A stretch of 64,000 nucleotides of DNA from Streptomyces nodosus (GTDB taxonomy: Bacteria > Actinomycetota > Actinomycetes > Streptomycetales > Streptomycetaceae), in the NCBI RefSeq assembly GCF_008704995.1, contig NZ_CP023747.1, positions 744,001 through 808,000 of the forward strand, in the 5' to 3' direction. Made by a program: the position numbers and the translations under genes. Below are positions 28,180 through 35,827 of the stretch, in pieces (the first letter of the stretch is position 1; the number at the start of each line of letters is the position of its first letter). The notes beneath the pieces are model-generated. The model saw only the letters and a program-made list of their open reading frames with translations. It did not search any database and was not told the DNA's origin.

Positions 28180-29226
28180 ATGACATCCGCGCCTCCCCCT
28201 CCGGAGAACCTCCCGATGGTCACGCCCTCCGAAGTCACCCTTCCCGATGCCGGCGCCCCGGGCGCCGTCAAGCACTCGCCCGGCTCCCGTGATCTGCCGC
28301 GTATCGTGCCGCGCCGCCGCCCGGGCCGCCGGCTGGCCGCCGCGGTCGCCCTGTTGTGCCTGGCCATGGTGGTCGACTCCGTTGCCCGTAACCAGGCCTT
28401 CCAATGGGACGTGGTGAGCCGGTACTTCACCACGTCCGCCGTGCTCGAAGGGCTGCTGCTGACCCTCTGGCTGACCTGCGCGGTGATGGTGCTCGGCTTT
28501 CTGCTCGGCACCCTGCTCGCGGTGATGCGGCTGTCCGCCAACCCCGTGCTGCGCGCGCTGAGCTGGGGCTATGTATGGATCTTCCGCTCCACCCCGCTGC
28601 TGGTGCAGCTGCTGTTCTGGTTCAACATCGGCGCCCTCTATCCGACGCTGGGCCTCGGCATCCCGTTCGGCCCCCAGTTCGTCTCCGTCAAGACGGTCGA
28701 TCTGCTCGGCCCCACCGTGACCGCCGTCGTCGGTCTGACCCTGCACGAGGCCGCCTATGCCGCCGAGGTGGTGCGCGGCGGCATCCTCTCCGTGGACCCC
28801 GGGCAGACCGAGGCGGCCCAGGCACTCGGTCTGAGCAGACGCCGTACGCTGCGCCGGATCGTGATACCGCAGTCGATGCGCTCCATCGTGCCGACCGCGG
28901 GGAACATGCTGATCGGCACCCTGAAGGGGACCAGCATCGTCAGCGTGCTGGCGGTGCACGACCTGCTGTACTCGGTGCAGTTGGTCTACAACCAGACCTA
29001 TCAGGTCATCCCGCTGCTGATGGTGGCCACCCTCTGGTACATCGCCATCACCACGGTCCTCGGCGCCGGGCAGTCCTATGTGGAGCGCCACTACGCCCGC
29101 GGCTCGGCCCATGCCCTGCCGCCCACTCCCCTGCAACGGCTGCGCGGCGATCTGGTCGTGCTTCGCGCCCGGCTGCGCACCGCGTCCGCCGCCGGGGCCC
29201 GGCCCTCGATCGGTGGTGACCGGTGA
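28180..29226 (+). CDS. Amino-acid-type ABC transporter permease
   Basis: 348-aa inner-membrane permease of the HisM/GlnP family, with five or six hydrophobic segments. The family signature for ATPase contact is clear: EAAYAAEVVRGGILSVDPGQ followed by TEAAQALGLSRR. The N-terminal 45 residues are polar and proline-rich. It is the only permease in the locus, so it probably works as a homodimer with the ATPase and lipoprotein encoded divergently. It overlaps the next gene by GTGA. Confidence 0.92.
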   Translation: MTSAPPPPENLPMVTPSEVTLPDAGAPGAVKHSPGSRDLPRIVPRRRPGRRLAAAVALLCLAMVVDSVARNQAFQWDVVSRYFTTSAVLEGLLLTLWLTCAVMVLGFLLGTLLAVMRLSANPVLRALSWGYVWIFRSTPLLVQLLFWFNIGALYPTLGLGIPFGPQFVSVKTVDLLGPTVTAVVGLTLHEAAYAAEVVRGGILSVDPGQTEAAQALGLSRRRTLRRIVIPQSMRSIVPTAGNMLIGTLKGTSIVSVLAVHDLLYSVQLVYNQTYQVIPLLMVATLWYIAITTVLGAGQSYVERHYARGSAHALPPTPLQRLRGDLVVLRARLRTASAAGARPSIGGDR

Positions 29227-31199
29227 GCGCCGCCCGCTCCACCGCCGTCCTGGTCGTCGTCGGCGCGGGCCCCCGCGCCACCGGTCTGCTGGAGCGCATC
29301 GCCGCCAACGCCCCGGAACTGTGGGAGGGGGACCGTGAGTTGGTCATCCATCTGGTCGATCCGCACCCGCCGGGCCCGGGGCGGATCTGGCGGCGCGAGC
29401 AGTCCCCGCTGCTGCGGATGAACTCCATGGCCGAGGATGTCACCCTGTTCACCGACGAGTCCTCCACGATCGACGGCCCGGTCCGCCCGGGCCCCTCGCT
29501 GGCCGAGTGGGCGGCCCAGTTCGCCGGGCGGGGTGAGCGCTTCGCACCGTACGCCGAGCCCGCGGATCCCGAGGTGCTCGCCGAACTGCGCGTCCTCGGC
29601 GGAACCGAGTTCCCCACCCGGCGGGCCCAGAGCGCCTATCTGGACTGGGCGTTCCGCCGGGTGCTGGCCGAACTGCCGCCGTCCGTCACCGTGGAGTGGC
29701 ACCGCACCACGGCCACCGCCGTCACCGGCCCCCCGGACGGCCCGCAGCGCGTGCGGCTGGCCGACGGCTCCGGCCCGCTGGACGCCGACCTGGTGGTGCT
29801 CGCCCAGGGGCACCTGGGCTCCGCACCGGACCCGTCGCACCGTGGCCACGCGGACTTCGCCCGCCGGCACGGCCGCTTCCATCTCCCTCCGGAGTTCTCC
29901 GCCGACGCCGATCTGTCGGCGCTGCGGCCCGGCGAACATGTCCTGGTGCGGGGCTTCGGGCTGGCCTTCATCGATCTGATGGCGCTGCTGACCGAGGGAC
30001 GCGGGGGCACCTACCGCACCGGGCCCGACGGCACCCTCGACTACCTTCCGTCCGGTCGCGAGCCGGTGCTCCACATCGGATCGCGGCGCGGGGTTCCGTA
30101 CCACGCCAAGACCCGCTACCGGCTCCGGGGCCCCCGGCCGCCGCTGCCGCGCCACTTCGGCCCCGCCGCGGTGGACGCCCTGCTGGCCGAGGGCCGGCCA
30201 CTGGATCTGCGGCGCGATGTGTGGCCGTCGATGGCCAAGGAGATCGGCTTCGGCCACTACCACGAGCTTTTCCACGCCCACCCCGGGCGTACGACCATGC
30301 CCTGGGCCGGGTTCCTGGCCGCGTACGACCGCCTCGAGTGGTACTCCGACGATATGCGCGCCCTGGTCGGCGCCGCCGTGCCCGACCCGGCGGACCGGCT
30401 CGACCTCGAGGCTCTGGACCGCCCCCTGGAGGGCCTGTCGTTCACCTCGCCCGAGGTGTTTCAGGAACATCTGCGGAGCTATGTCGCCCGGGACGTCGCC
30501 CGCCGCGAGGACCCGCAGTTCAGCGCCGATCTCGGGGCGTTCCTCGCCCTGCTCTCCGTCTACGGCCGGCTGTCCCCTCTGGTCGCCTCCGGCCGGCTCA
30601 CCGCACGCTCGGTCGCCGACGATCTCGACGGCTGGTGGAACGGCTACTTCAGCTTCCTCGCGTCCGGCCCGCCCGGCTTCCGGCTGCGTCAGCTGCAGGC
30701 CCTGTCCCGGGCCGGGACCGTGCGCTTCCTGGGGGCGGGCATCCGGATCGACACCGACGAGACCACCGGCACCTTCGTCGCCAGGAGCCGTACCCTGCCC
30801 GGCCGTTCCTTCCACGGCACGGCCCTGATCGAGGCATATCTGCCCGGCCCCTCTCTGGCCCGCACCGAGGACCCGCTGCTGCGTGGGCTGCTCCGGGAGG
30901 GCGCGGTCGCCGAGGAGGTCGTCGCGGACGCCACCCACACCCATCGCCCCGGCCTGCTGACCGTCTCCCCCACCGACGCCCACCTCGTCGACCCCACCCT
31001 CGGCGGCCCCCACCCCCGCCGTATCGCCCTCGGCGCCCCCACCAACACCCGGGCCGTCGGCGCCTTCGCCCGCCCCCGCACCGACGCCCCGGCCTTCCGC
31101 GAGAACGACGCGGTGGCCCGCGCCCTGCTGCGCGCCCTCGGCGCTCCCGGGGCCGGATCGGGGACACCACCGGTGGCCGTCAGGGCCCTCAAGGTGTGA
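29223..31199 (+). CDS. FAD/NAD(P)-binding protein
   Basis: 658-aa protein of the FAD-NAD(P)-binding (FAD_NAD_binding_9) type. AVLVVVGAGPRATGLLERIA at the N-terminus is the dinucleotide fold with GxGxxxxG-like spacing. RIWRREQSPLLRMNSMAED is typical of the family, DLVVLAQGHLG marks the second Rossmann edge, and RRIALGAPTNTRAVGAFARP the C-terminal FAD region. It is translationally coupled to the permease, which ties it to the imported compound. Relatives occur in sulfur and siderophore settings but lack a firm activity. It may be an N- or S-oxygenase. Confidence 0.8.
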   Translation: MSAARSTAVLVVVGAGPRATGLLERIAANAPELWEGDRELVIHLVDPHPPGPGRIWRREQSPLLRMNSMAEDVTLFTDESSTIDGPVRPGPSLAEWAAQFAGRGERFAPYAEPADPEVLAELRVLGGTEFPTRRAQSAYLDWAFRRVLAELPPSVTVEWHRTTATAVTGPPDGPQRVRLADGSGPLDADLVVLAQGHLGSAPDPSHRGHADFARRHGRFHLPPEFSADADLSALRPGEHVLVRGFGLAFIDLMALLTEGRGGTYRTGPDGTLDYLPSGREPVLHIGSRRGVPYHAKTRYRLRGPRPPLPRHFGPAAVDALLAEGRPLDLRRDVWPSMAKEIGFGHYHELFHAHPGRTTMPWAGFLAAYDRLEWYSDDMRALVGAAVPDPADRLDLEALDRPLEGLSFTSPEVFQEHLRSYVARDVARREDPQFSADLGAFLALLSVYGRLSPLVASGRLTARSVADDLDGWWNGYFSFLASGPPGFRLRQLQALSRAGTVRFLGAGIRIDTDETTGTFVARSRTLPGRSFHGTALIEAYLPGPSLARTEDPLLRGLLREGAVAEEVVADATHTHRPGLLTVSPTDAHLVDPTLGGPHPRRIALGAPTNTRAVGAFARPRTDAPAFRENDAVARALLRALGAPGAGSGTPPVAVRALKV

Positions 31200-31254
31200 A
31201 CCCATGAACCCCGTTGAACAGACCGACCCTGACCAGGCACCCCTTCTTCCCTAC

Positions 31255-31279
31255 TTTCCCTACCGAATTACTAGGAAAA
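31255..31279. promoter_or_regulatory. Inverted repeat, probable Rrf2-type operator
   Basis: TTTCCCTA (31255-31262) and TAGGAAAA (31272-31279) form an inverted repeat with one mismatch, in a strikingly AT-rich patch. A TTGACG (31283-31288) and GAGGAT (31307-31312) follow at 18-bp spacing and could be a promoter. It lies upstream of the SfnB-like gene and its Rrf2 neighbour, the likely binder. The rest of 31200-31452 shows no gene I can support. Confidence 0.5.
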
Positions 31280-31452
31280 TCCTTGACGGCGCCCGGCGGG
31301 GATGCGGAGGATGATGCCCATGTCCCCCACACCACGGCTCATCGGCCGCCGGCAGGGCGGCTTCGGGCACCTCGTCGGCGCCGCCCGCCGACCTCTAAGG
31401 CACACCGCCCCGGCGCCGCGGCTCCGCGGCCGACCTCGAGGAGACCACTTCC

Positions 31453-32682
31453 ATGGGCGTTGCCTCCGCGCCGTCCTGTCCCGCCCCGCCCTCCGATCCG
31501 TCCGGGCCCGGCCGAGCGCACTGGCTGCGGGTGGCCCGCGAGGCGGCGGACGATCTGGCCACGGACGCGGTGGCCAGGGAACAGTCCGGCAAGGCCCCGT
31601 TCGACGAGGTGTCCCGGCTGCGGGAGGCGGGGCTGCTGACCCTGCTGACCGCGGCCGGGTCCGGGGGCGGCGGCGCGGACTGGGCCACCGCCTGCGCGGT
31701 GGTCCGGGAGATCGCCGCGGCCGACGGCTCGATCGCTCGACTCCTCGGCTGTCATTACTTCGTGTCCTGGAGCGCCCGGTTCTTCTCCGGTCCGGCCCCC
31801 GCCGCGCGGCTCGAGCAGCGCTCCGCGGCTCAGCAGTGGTGCTGGGGCGGGGGTCTGGCCCACCAGGAACCGTCTCCGACGCTGGCCAGGACCGCCCGTG
31901 GCGCGGTACTCGACGGCCGGCAGAGCTATGCCACCGGAGTCCTGGTCGCCGACCGTCTCGCCGTGCGGGCGGTGCGGGCCGACACCGGCGAACCCCTCGC
32001 CGTCGTCGTCGACCCCGCACGGCGCGGGGTGAGCGTCCACGACGACGCCGACACCTTCGGTCAGCGGCTCGCGGCCGGCGGGAGCGTGGAGTTCGACGCC
32101 GTACGGGTCGGCGCCGACGACATCCTCGGTTCCCTCTCCGCGGACGAGGACCTTCTCTCGCCCCGGACCGCCCTGGCGTCTCCGGTCGGTCACCTGGTCT
32201 CCGTCCAGCTCCTCCTGGGCCTGGCGGAGGGGGTGCTCTCCGAAGCGCGTGAGTACCGCCGGGCGGACCGCGCCCCCTGGCACCCCGCCCGCCCGGCCGG
32301 CTCCGCCCAGGATCCCCAGCTGCTGGCCTGCTACGGAGAACTCGCCGTACTCACCCGCTCCGCATCCGCGCTCGCCGCTCAGGCGGTGGATGCCGTGAGC
32401 GGCGGGCTGGCGCGCGGCGAGGACCTCGGCTACGACGAGTGCGCGGACATCTCCGTGCTGGTGGCCATGGCCGAGGCGGCCGCCGCCAGGGCCGCTCAGG
32501 AGTCCAGCGCCCGCGCCCTGGGCATCATCGGCGTCCGCTCCGCCTCCGCCGGGCGGGGCCTCGACCGCTTCTGGCGCGACACCCGCACCCACACCCTGTA
32601 CGAGCCCCTCGCCCATCGGCTGCGTGACGTCGGGGACTACTTCCTCAACGGAGCACACCCTCCGTTCGTCCTGCCCGCCTGA
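31453..32682 (+). CDS. Acyl-CoA dehydrogenase-fold monooxygenase, SfnB/DszC-like
   Basis: 409-aa flavoprotein of the acyl-CoA dehydrogenase fold. VAREQSGKAPFDEVSRLREA and GLLTLLTAAGSGGGGADW open the helical domain, and LLGCHYFVSWSARFF and GIIGVRSASAGRGLDRFWRD are typical of the SfnB/DszC branch used to obtain sulfur from organosulfur compounds. The usual catalytic glutamate of true acyl-CoA dehydrogenases is not apparent. ATG at 31453 has GAGGAGA ahead. It is followed by an Rrf2 regulator, and an operator-like repeat lies upstream. Confidence 0.8.
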   Translation: MGVASAPSCPAPPSDPSGPGRAHWLRVAREAADDLATDAVAREQSGKAPFDEVSRLREAGLLTLLTAAGSGGGGADWATACAVVREIAAADGSIARLLGCHYFVSWSARFFSGPAPAARLEQRSAAQQWCWGGGLAHQEPSPTLARTARGAVLDGRQSYATGVLVADRLAVRAVRADTGEPLAVVVDPARRGVSVHDDADTFGQRLAAGGSVEFDAVRVGADDILGSLSADEDLLSPRTALASPVGHLVSVQLLLGLAEGVLSEAREYRRADRAPWHPARPAGSAQDPQLLACYGELAVLTRSASALAAQAVDAVSGGLARGEDLGYDECADISVLVAMAEAAAARAAQESSARALGIIGVRSASAGRGLDRFWRDTRTHTLYEPLAHRLRDVGDYFLNGAHPPFVLPA

Positions 32683-32684
32683 GG

Positions 32685-32690
32685 AATAAT
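32685..32690 (+). promoter_or_regulatory. -10 element of a leaderless Rrf2 transcript
   Basis: AATAAT (five of six matches to the -10 consensus) lies 3 bp past the SfnB-like stop and 6 nt before the Rrf2 ATG. This is the expected distance for a transcript beginning at the start codon. The -35 region is poor, so activator dependence or leaky expression is likely. Confidence 0.45.
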
Positions 32691-32696
32691 GGGCGC

Positions 32697-33155
32697 ATGC
32701 GGATCTCGGCCAGGGCGGACTATGCGGTACGTGCCGCGCTGCAGCTCGCCGCGTCCGGGGACGACGAGCCGCTGAAGGCCGAGGCCATCGCCGAGGCCCA
32801 GGACATCCCGCACAAGTACCTCGAAGGCATCCTCAACGACATGCGGCGCGGCGGTCTGGTGCTCAGCCGGCGCGGCGGCAACGGCGGCTACCGTCTGGCC
32901 AGGCCCGCCGAGGCCATCAGCATCGCCGATGTCATCCGCGTCGTGGACGGACCGCTGGTCTCGGTGCGCGGGGTGCGTCCCCCGCAGCTGTCCTACAGCG
33001 GCCCCGCCGAGTCGCTGCTGCCCCTGTGGATCGCCCTGCGCTCCAATGTCCGCGAGATCCTGGAGGGCGTGTCGCTCGCCGATGTGGCCGCGGCCCGGCT
33101 GCCCGCCCATGTGTCCGCACTGACCGACGTACCGGGAGCGTGGGGGAATCCCTGA
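32697..33155 (+). CDS. Rrf2-family regulator without cysteines
   Basis: 152-aa Rrf2 winged-helix regulator: MRISARADYAVRAALQLAAS, IPHKYLEGILNDMRRGGLVL and SRRGGNGGYRLARPAEAIS form the full DNA-binding domain and wing. Rrf2 proteins that sense through an Fe-S cluster (IscR, NsrR) need three cysteines near residues 90-110; this one has none, so it should act like the cluster-free CymR type that controls cysteine supply. It sits 14 bp after the SfnB-like gene, consistent with control of the sulfur locus. Confidence 0.85.
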   Translation: MRISARADYAVRAALQLAASGDDEPLKAEAIAEAQDIPHKYLEGILNDMRRGGLVLSRRGGNGGYRLARPAEAISIADVIRVVDGPLVSVRGVRPPQLSYSGPAESLLPLWIALRSNVREILEGVSLADVAAARLPAHVSALTDVPGAWGNP

Positions 33156-33280
33156 CGTGCCGTCGGGGTGGGCGTCCGATCGGCCTTCGCCGGGAAAATC
33201 GTGCAGAACGACCCGGCGGCAGCGCCGTTAGACTCATTGACAAGCGGCCGTCAGCCTCCCACACACAGGAAGAACCAGCG

Positions 33281-33649
33281 GTGCCCAACACACTGCAGGA
33301 CATAATCAAGAGCAAGCTGGAGGAGAAGGGATGGTCCTACAGCGATGTAGCGCGCCGCGGCGGTATCTCTCGCTCCACCGTTCACCATCTGGCGACATCG
33401 GCGCGGCTGGCGCAGATGCCTCAGCAGACCACACTGGAAGGCCTGGCAAGGGGTCTGGGCATACCGGTGGCACCTGTGCAGCGGGCTGCGGCGGAGGCCG
33501 CGGGTGTCAACATCTACTTCGAGAACGCGTCCGAGAGCACGGATCCCGAGGTGGAGATCCTGGTCGCCAGTGTGCACAAGCTCAGTCCGGCGGACCGTCG
33601 GCATGTGGCGGTGCTCGTCGAGTCCCTGCTGCGGGCCGGGGAGTCGTAG
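33281..33649 (+). CDS. XRE-family DNA-binding protein
   Basis: 122-aa protein from GTG at 33281 (AGGAAG upstream). The helix-turn-helix spans about residues 5-65: IKSKLEEKGWSYSDVARRGG, then ISRSTVHHLAT. The C-terminal half (SESTDPEVEILVASVHKLSP, ADRRHVAVLVESLL) is helical and may dimerise. It is a common Streptomyces type with unknown targets. It converges with the small gene at 33698. Confidence 0.75.
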   Translation: MPNTLQDIIKSKLEEKGWSYSDVARRGGISRSTVHHLATSARLAQMPQQTTLEGLARGLGIPVAPVQRAAAEAAGVNIYFENASESTDPEVEILVASVHKLSPADRRHVAVLVESLLRAGES

Positions 33650-33697
33650 GGCGGATCCGGCTTCGCGGGTCGTGCGGGGCACGGAGCGGACGGGCGC

Positions 33698-33934
33698 TCA
33701 GAACCTCCCGGTTCCGGCGGCTCTGATCCAGTTGATCAGTCGCTGAACCGTCGCCCAGTCGAGTTCCGCCACCCTGACGATCGCTTGCATGTCGCGGGGG
33801 TCCATCGGTACGCATGCCGCGTCCAGGGCGCAGTACAGCAGCACCTGATGCGCCTGCGACGCCGTCAGAGTCCGTTCCGTGTCCATCTCGGCCCTGAATT
33901 CCTCGGCGATCGGCAGGGGTGGTGTGATGTCCAT
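33698..33934 (-). CDS. Small hypothetical protein
   Basis: 78-aa protein, mostly helical: ASQAHQVLLYCALDAACVPM then DWATVQRLINWIRAAGTGRF. ATG at 33934 has GGAGAC very close upstream, so the ribosome site is not ideal. No family is recognised. It lies next to a degenerate transposase. Confidence 0.45.
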   Translation of the reverse strand: MDITPPLPIAEEFRAEMDTERTLTASQAHQVLLYCALDAACVPMDPRDMQAIVRVAELDWATVQRLINWIRAAGTGRF

Positions 33935-34021
33935 GTCTCCGTCATTGCGTCGGGTAACTGAACGGCGGCGAGGGGGCCGTGCGGCCTCCGGCCTGGGCGC
34001 GGACGTCCCGGCCTTCGTGTC

Positions 34022-34822
34022 TCATTCCCTGCGGACGGAGTCCTCGAGAATGTTCCGCAGGGTCTCCTCGAGTTCTTCCGGGTGCCGGCCGTCGTCACGG
34101 TCCCCGAGTTCACGGCGCACGTTCTCCCAGAACGCGTCGACTATGGTGTGCTCGTAGCGGTCGCCGACGGCGCCGACATCGGGCATACGTCTCAGGGTGT
34201 ACGCCCGCTCGGTGAAGGAGCATCCGACGAGGTTCCCCCGCGCGGTGTCCGGGACCGGTTCCGCGGCGGCCTCCCGGGTGATGGCGTCGTCGAGTGCGCG
34301 GTCGACGAGCAGGGCGCTCACGGTGGGGCCCGTGCTCCAGCTCACCAGGCGCTGCGATGTCACATCGAGCACGACGGCGGCACACAGGGTGCTCTCCGGT
34401 GCCGCGCAGGAGAAGACGTCGATGATCCATCGCCGGCTGGGGACCCCGGCGACGGCGGCGGGCGCGCCGTCGCGGAGCGGTCCTGACCTGCCGCGGATAC
34501 CGGTCCTGCTCATGAGGAGCTCCACCGTGCCATGGCTGACCTTGACGCCGTAGCGGCGGCCGAGTTCCTGCCGGATGCGGCGGTAGCCGAAGGTCGAACC
34601 GGAGGAGAGATAGATGTCCAGGATGATCCGGGTCAGCCAGGCGTGGCGCAACGACCGGGCCGACGGGGTACGGTCACGCCACGCGTAGTAGCCGGACTCC
34701 GAGACGCCGAGAAGCTTGATGATTCTTCGCGCCGGGGAGCCTCCTTCGGCCATCGCGGAGATCACTTCGTATCGCCTTTTGGGGGCACCACTTCTCTCAT
34801 CAGGTTGATCACCTGCCGGCAC
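34022..34822 (-). CDS. Degenerate IS3-type transposase OrfB
   Basis: 266-aa remnant of IS3 OrfB. The N-terminus is well kept (YEVISAMAEGGSPARRIIKL, LGVSESGYYAWRDRTPSARS, FGYRRIRQELGRRYGVKVSH), as is the first catalytic aspartate (RRWIIDVF). The second block, normally HSDxGSQY, is gone. In the third block the AESF glutamate reads VDAF in DRYEHTIVDAFWENV. The C-terminal integrase end is missing. It should not transpose. It overlaps OrfA in the -1 frame through an intact slippery site. Confidence 0.75.
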   Translation of the reverse strand: MPAGDQPDERSGAPKRRYEVISAMAEGGSPARRIIKLLGVSESGYYAWRDRTPSARSLRHAWLTRIILDIYLSSGSTFGYRRIRQELGRRYGVKVSHGTVELLMSRTGIRGRSGPLRDGAPAAVAGVPSRRWIIDVFSCAAPESTLCAAVVLDVTSQRLVSWSTGPTVSALLVDRALDDAITREAAAEPVPDTARGNLVGCSFTERAYTLRRMPDVGAVGDRYEHTIVDAFWENVRRELGDRDDGRHPEELEETLRNILEDSVRRE

Positions 34823-35019
34823 ACGGCGATCTCGCCCTCCAGCTTTTCGATACGGGCGTGTGCCTGCCTCAGCCTGGACTGAGAGATGCTGGTGCGGTGC
34901 CAGCGGTACACGGTCTGCTCAGGGAGCCCGAGGTCCTGGGCGACGTCTTTGACGGAGCGCCCCTGGGCCATGAGCTTCAGTGCGTGATGGCGTACCGCTG
35001 CGGGATGGGGGCTGCTCAC
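34762..35019 (-). CDS. IS3-type transposase OrfA
   Basis: 85-aa DNA-binding OrfA from GTG at 35019: the helix-turn-helix VRHHALKLMAQGRSVKDVAQ, DLGLPEQTVYRWH, then a leucine-zipper-like tail (LRQAHARIEKLEGEIAVCRQ). Length and layout are normal for IS3. The C-terminus overlaps OrfB by about 60 bp. No ribosome site of good quality precedes the GTG. Confidence 0.75.
   Translation of the reverse strand: MSSPHPAAVRHHALKLMAQGRSVKDVAQDLGLPEQTVYRWHRTSISQSRLRQAHARIEKLEGEIAVCRQVINLMREVVPPKGDTK
34782..34792 (-). promoter_or_regulatory. Programmed -1 frameshift slippery heptamer
   Basis: In the OrfA/OrfB overlap the minus strand reads GTG CCC CCA AAA GGC in the OrfA frame, giving C CCA AAA, a canonical X-XXY-YYZ heptamer. 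Slipping back one base continues as CCC AAA AGG in the OrfB frame. Position is approximate to a few bases. Confidence 0.6.
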
Positions 35020-35093
35020 CGGGGCTCACTTCCTGGCTGGGGTTGACGGGAGAGGTGCTGGTGTTCCGGTCCGGCGGAGTGTTCCGCCGCAGT

Positions 35094-35128
35094 GCTCAGG
35101 GCTGCGGTGGGAGTCCACAGCCCTGAGC
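35094..35128. terminator. Hairpin after the M50/secreted-protein operon
   Basis: GCTCAGGGCTG (35094-35104) pairs perfectly with CAGCCCTGAGC (35118-35128) around a 13-nt loop, 16 bases past the stop of the minus-strand secreted-protein gene. A good terminator for the RiPP-like operon. Confidence 0.7.
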
Positions 35129-35143
35129 GTCCTGGACGGGATG

Positions 35144-35827
35144 TCACCTGACGTGTCGGTGCATCGTCACGGTCGGCCGGAAGCCGGCCTCCCGGTCGCC
35201 GGCCCGGGGTGTGCGTGCCGCCTCTCGGTCGAGGATGGTCTTCACTTCACGGGCGAGCTGGTCGGCCCGTTGGGTGATCTCGGGGACCGGCAGGTGAGAG
35301 ACCCTGAGGGCATTCACCTGGTGACTGATCGAGTTGAGTTCGCTGTGCGCCTGGCGGCTGAGGCGGATTCCCCGTGGCATGGCCACCACGAACTGATAGG
35401 CCGCGGACAGTGTCTGGCATGACGGGCAGTGCTCGTTGGCCGCCCGGCTGATGTTGGTGGCGTTGACGAGGCGGGCGTCTTTTCCTGCTGTGGTGACGAT
35501 CTGGTAGGAGAGGGCGATCGAGCGGCAGGGGTCCTCGGCGGAGCAGCCCACCGACTCCGCCGTGGCCCGGTTGTTCGCCGTCACGGCGACGGCCGGGCCG
35601 TACTCGTGGACGCTGAAGGACTGGTCGAACTGTGTCACATGGATCCTGTCGGCGTGGCTGTGTGCCATGTCCACTGCGATGGCGATGGCGTGGGAGATAC
35701 GGGACGAGCCGGGGCTGGCGTCTGCCGTTGTGGTGCCGGCGGCCAGGGCGAGTCCGGCGGTCGCGACGATGCCGAGACCGGCCGCCTTCCTGGTGGTCCT
35801 GGGAGTTCGCGGCTTGCGGTGGTTCAT
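35144..35827 (-). CDS. Secreted four-cysteine protein, partner of M50 peptidase
   Basis: 227-aa exported protein. Signal peptide about 1-38 (RKAAGLGIVATAGLALAAGT, cleaved near ADA). The mature part has exactly four cysteines in two groups, GCSAEDPCRS and HCPSCQT, the second a CxxC pair. Repeated hydrophobic strand/helix segments contain matching words SIALSYQIVTTAGKDARLV and LSAAYQFVVAMPRGIRLSRQ, which hint at an internal duplication. No known family. Its ATG overlaps the M50 stop by 4 bp, so the two are co-translated and probably act together outside the membrane. Confidence 0.75.
   Translation of the reverse strand: MNHRKPRTPRTTRKAAGLGIVATAGLALAAGTTTADASPGSSRISHAIAIAVDMAHSHADRIHVTQFDQSFSVHEYGPAVAVTANNRATAESVGCSAEDPCRSIALSYQIVTTAGKDARLVNATNISRAANEHCPSCQTLSAAYQFVVAMPRGIRLSRQAHSELNSISHQVNALRVSHLPVPEITQRADQLAREVKTILDREAARTPRAGDREAGFRPTVTMHRHVR

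Larger units (their letters stand above)
34022..35019 (-). mobile_element. Decayed or domesticated IS3-family element
   Basis: OrfA and OrfB together have the classic IS3 arrangement, but OrfB has lost two catalytic positions and its C-terminus. I could not find terminal TG...CA inverted repeats or a target duplication, so the limits given are those of the two reading frames. Confidence 0.6.

Noticed and set aside
28086..28200. Possible plus-strand leader peptide before the permease gene
   Set aside because: The translation lacks the RLVSR-type core and terminal cysteines, and has no stop before the permease start.
29091..31205. 704-codon minus-strand frame opposite the FAD/NAD(P)-binding gene
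   Set aside because: Shadow of a gene whose plus-strand product has clear Rossmann motifs.
31302..31452. Possible second leader peptide before the SfnB-like gene
   Set aside because: The frame after the putative promoter does not stop at a cysteine motif and continues as shadow of the main gene.
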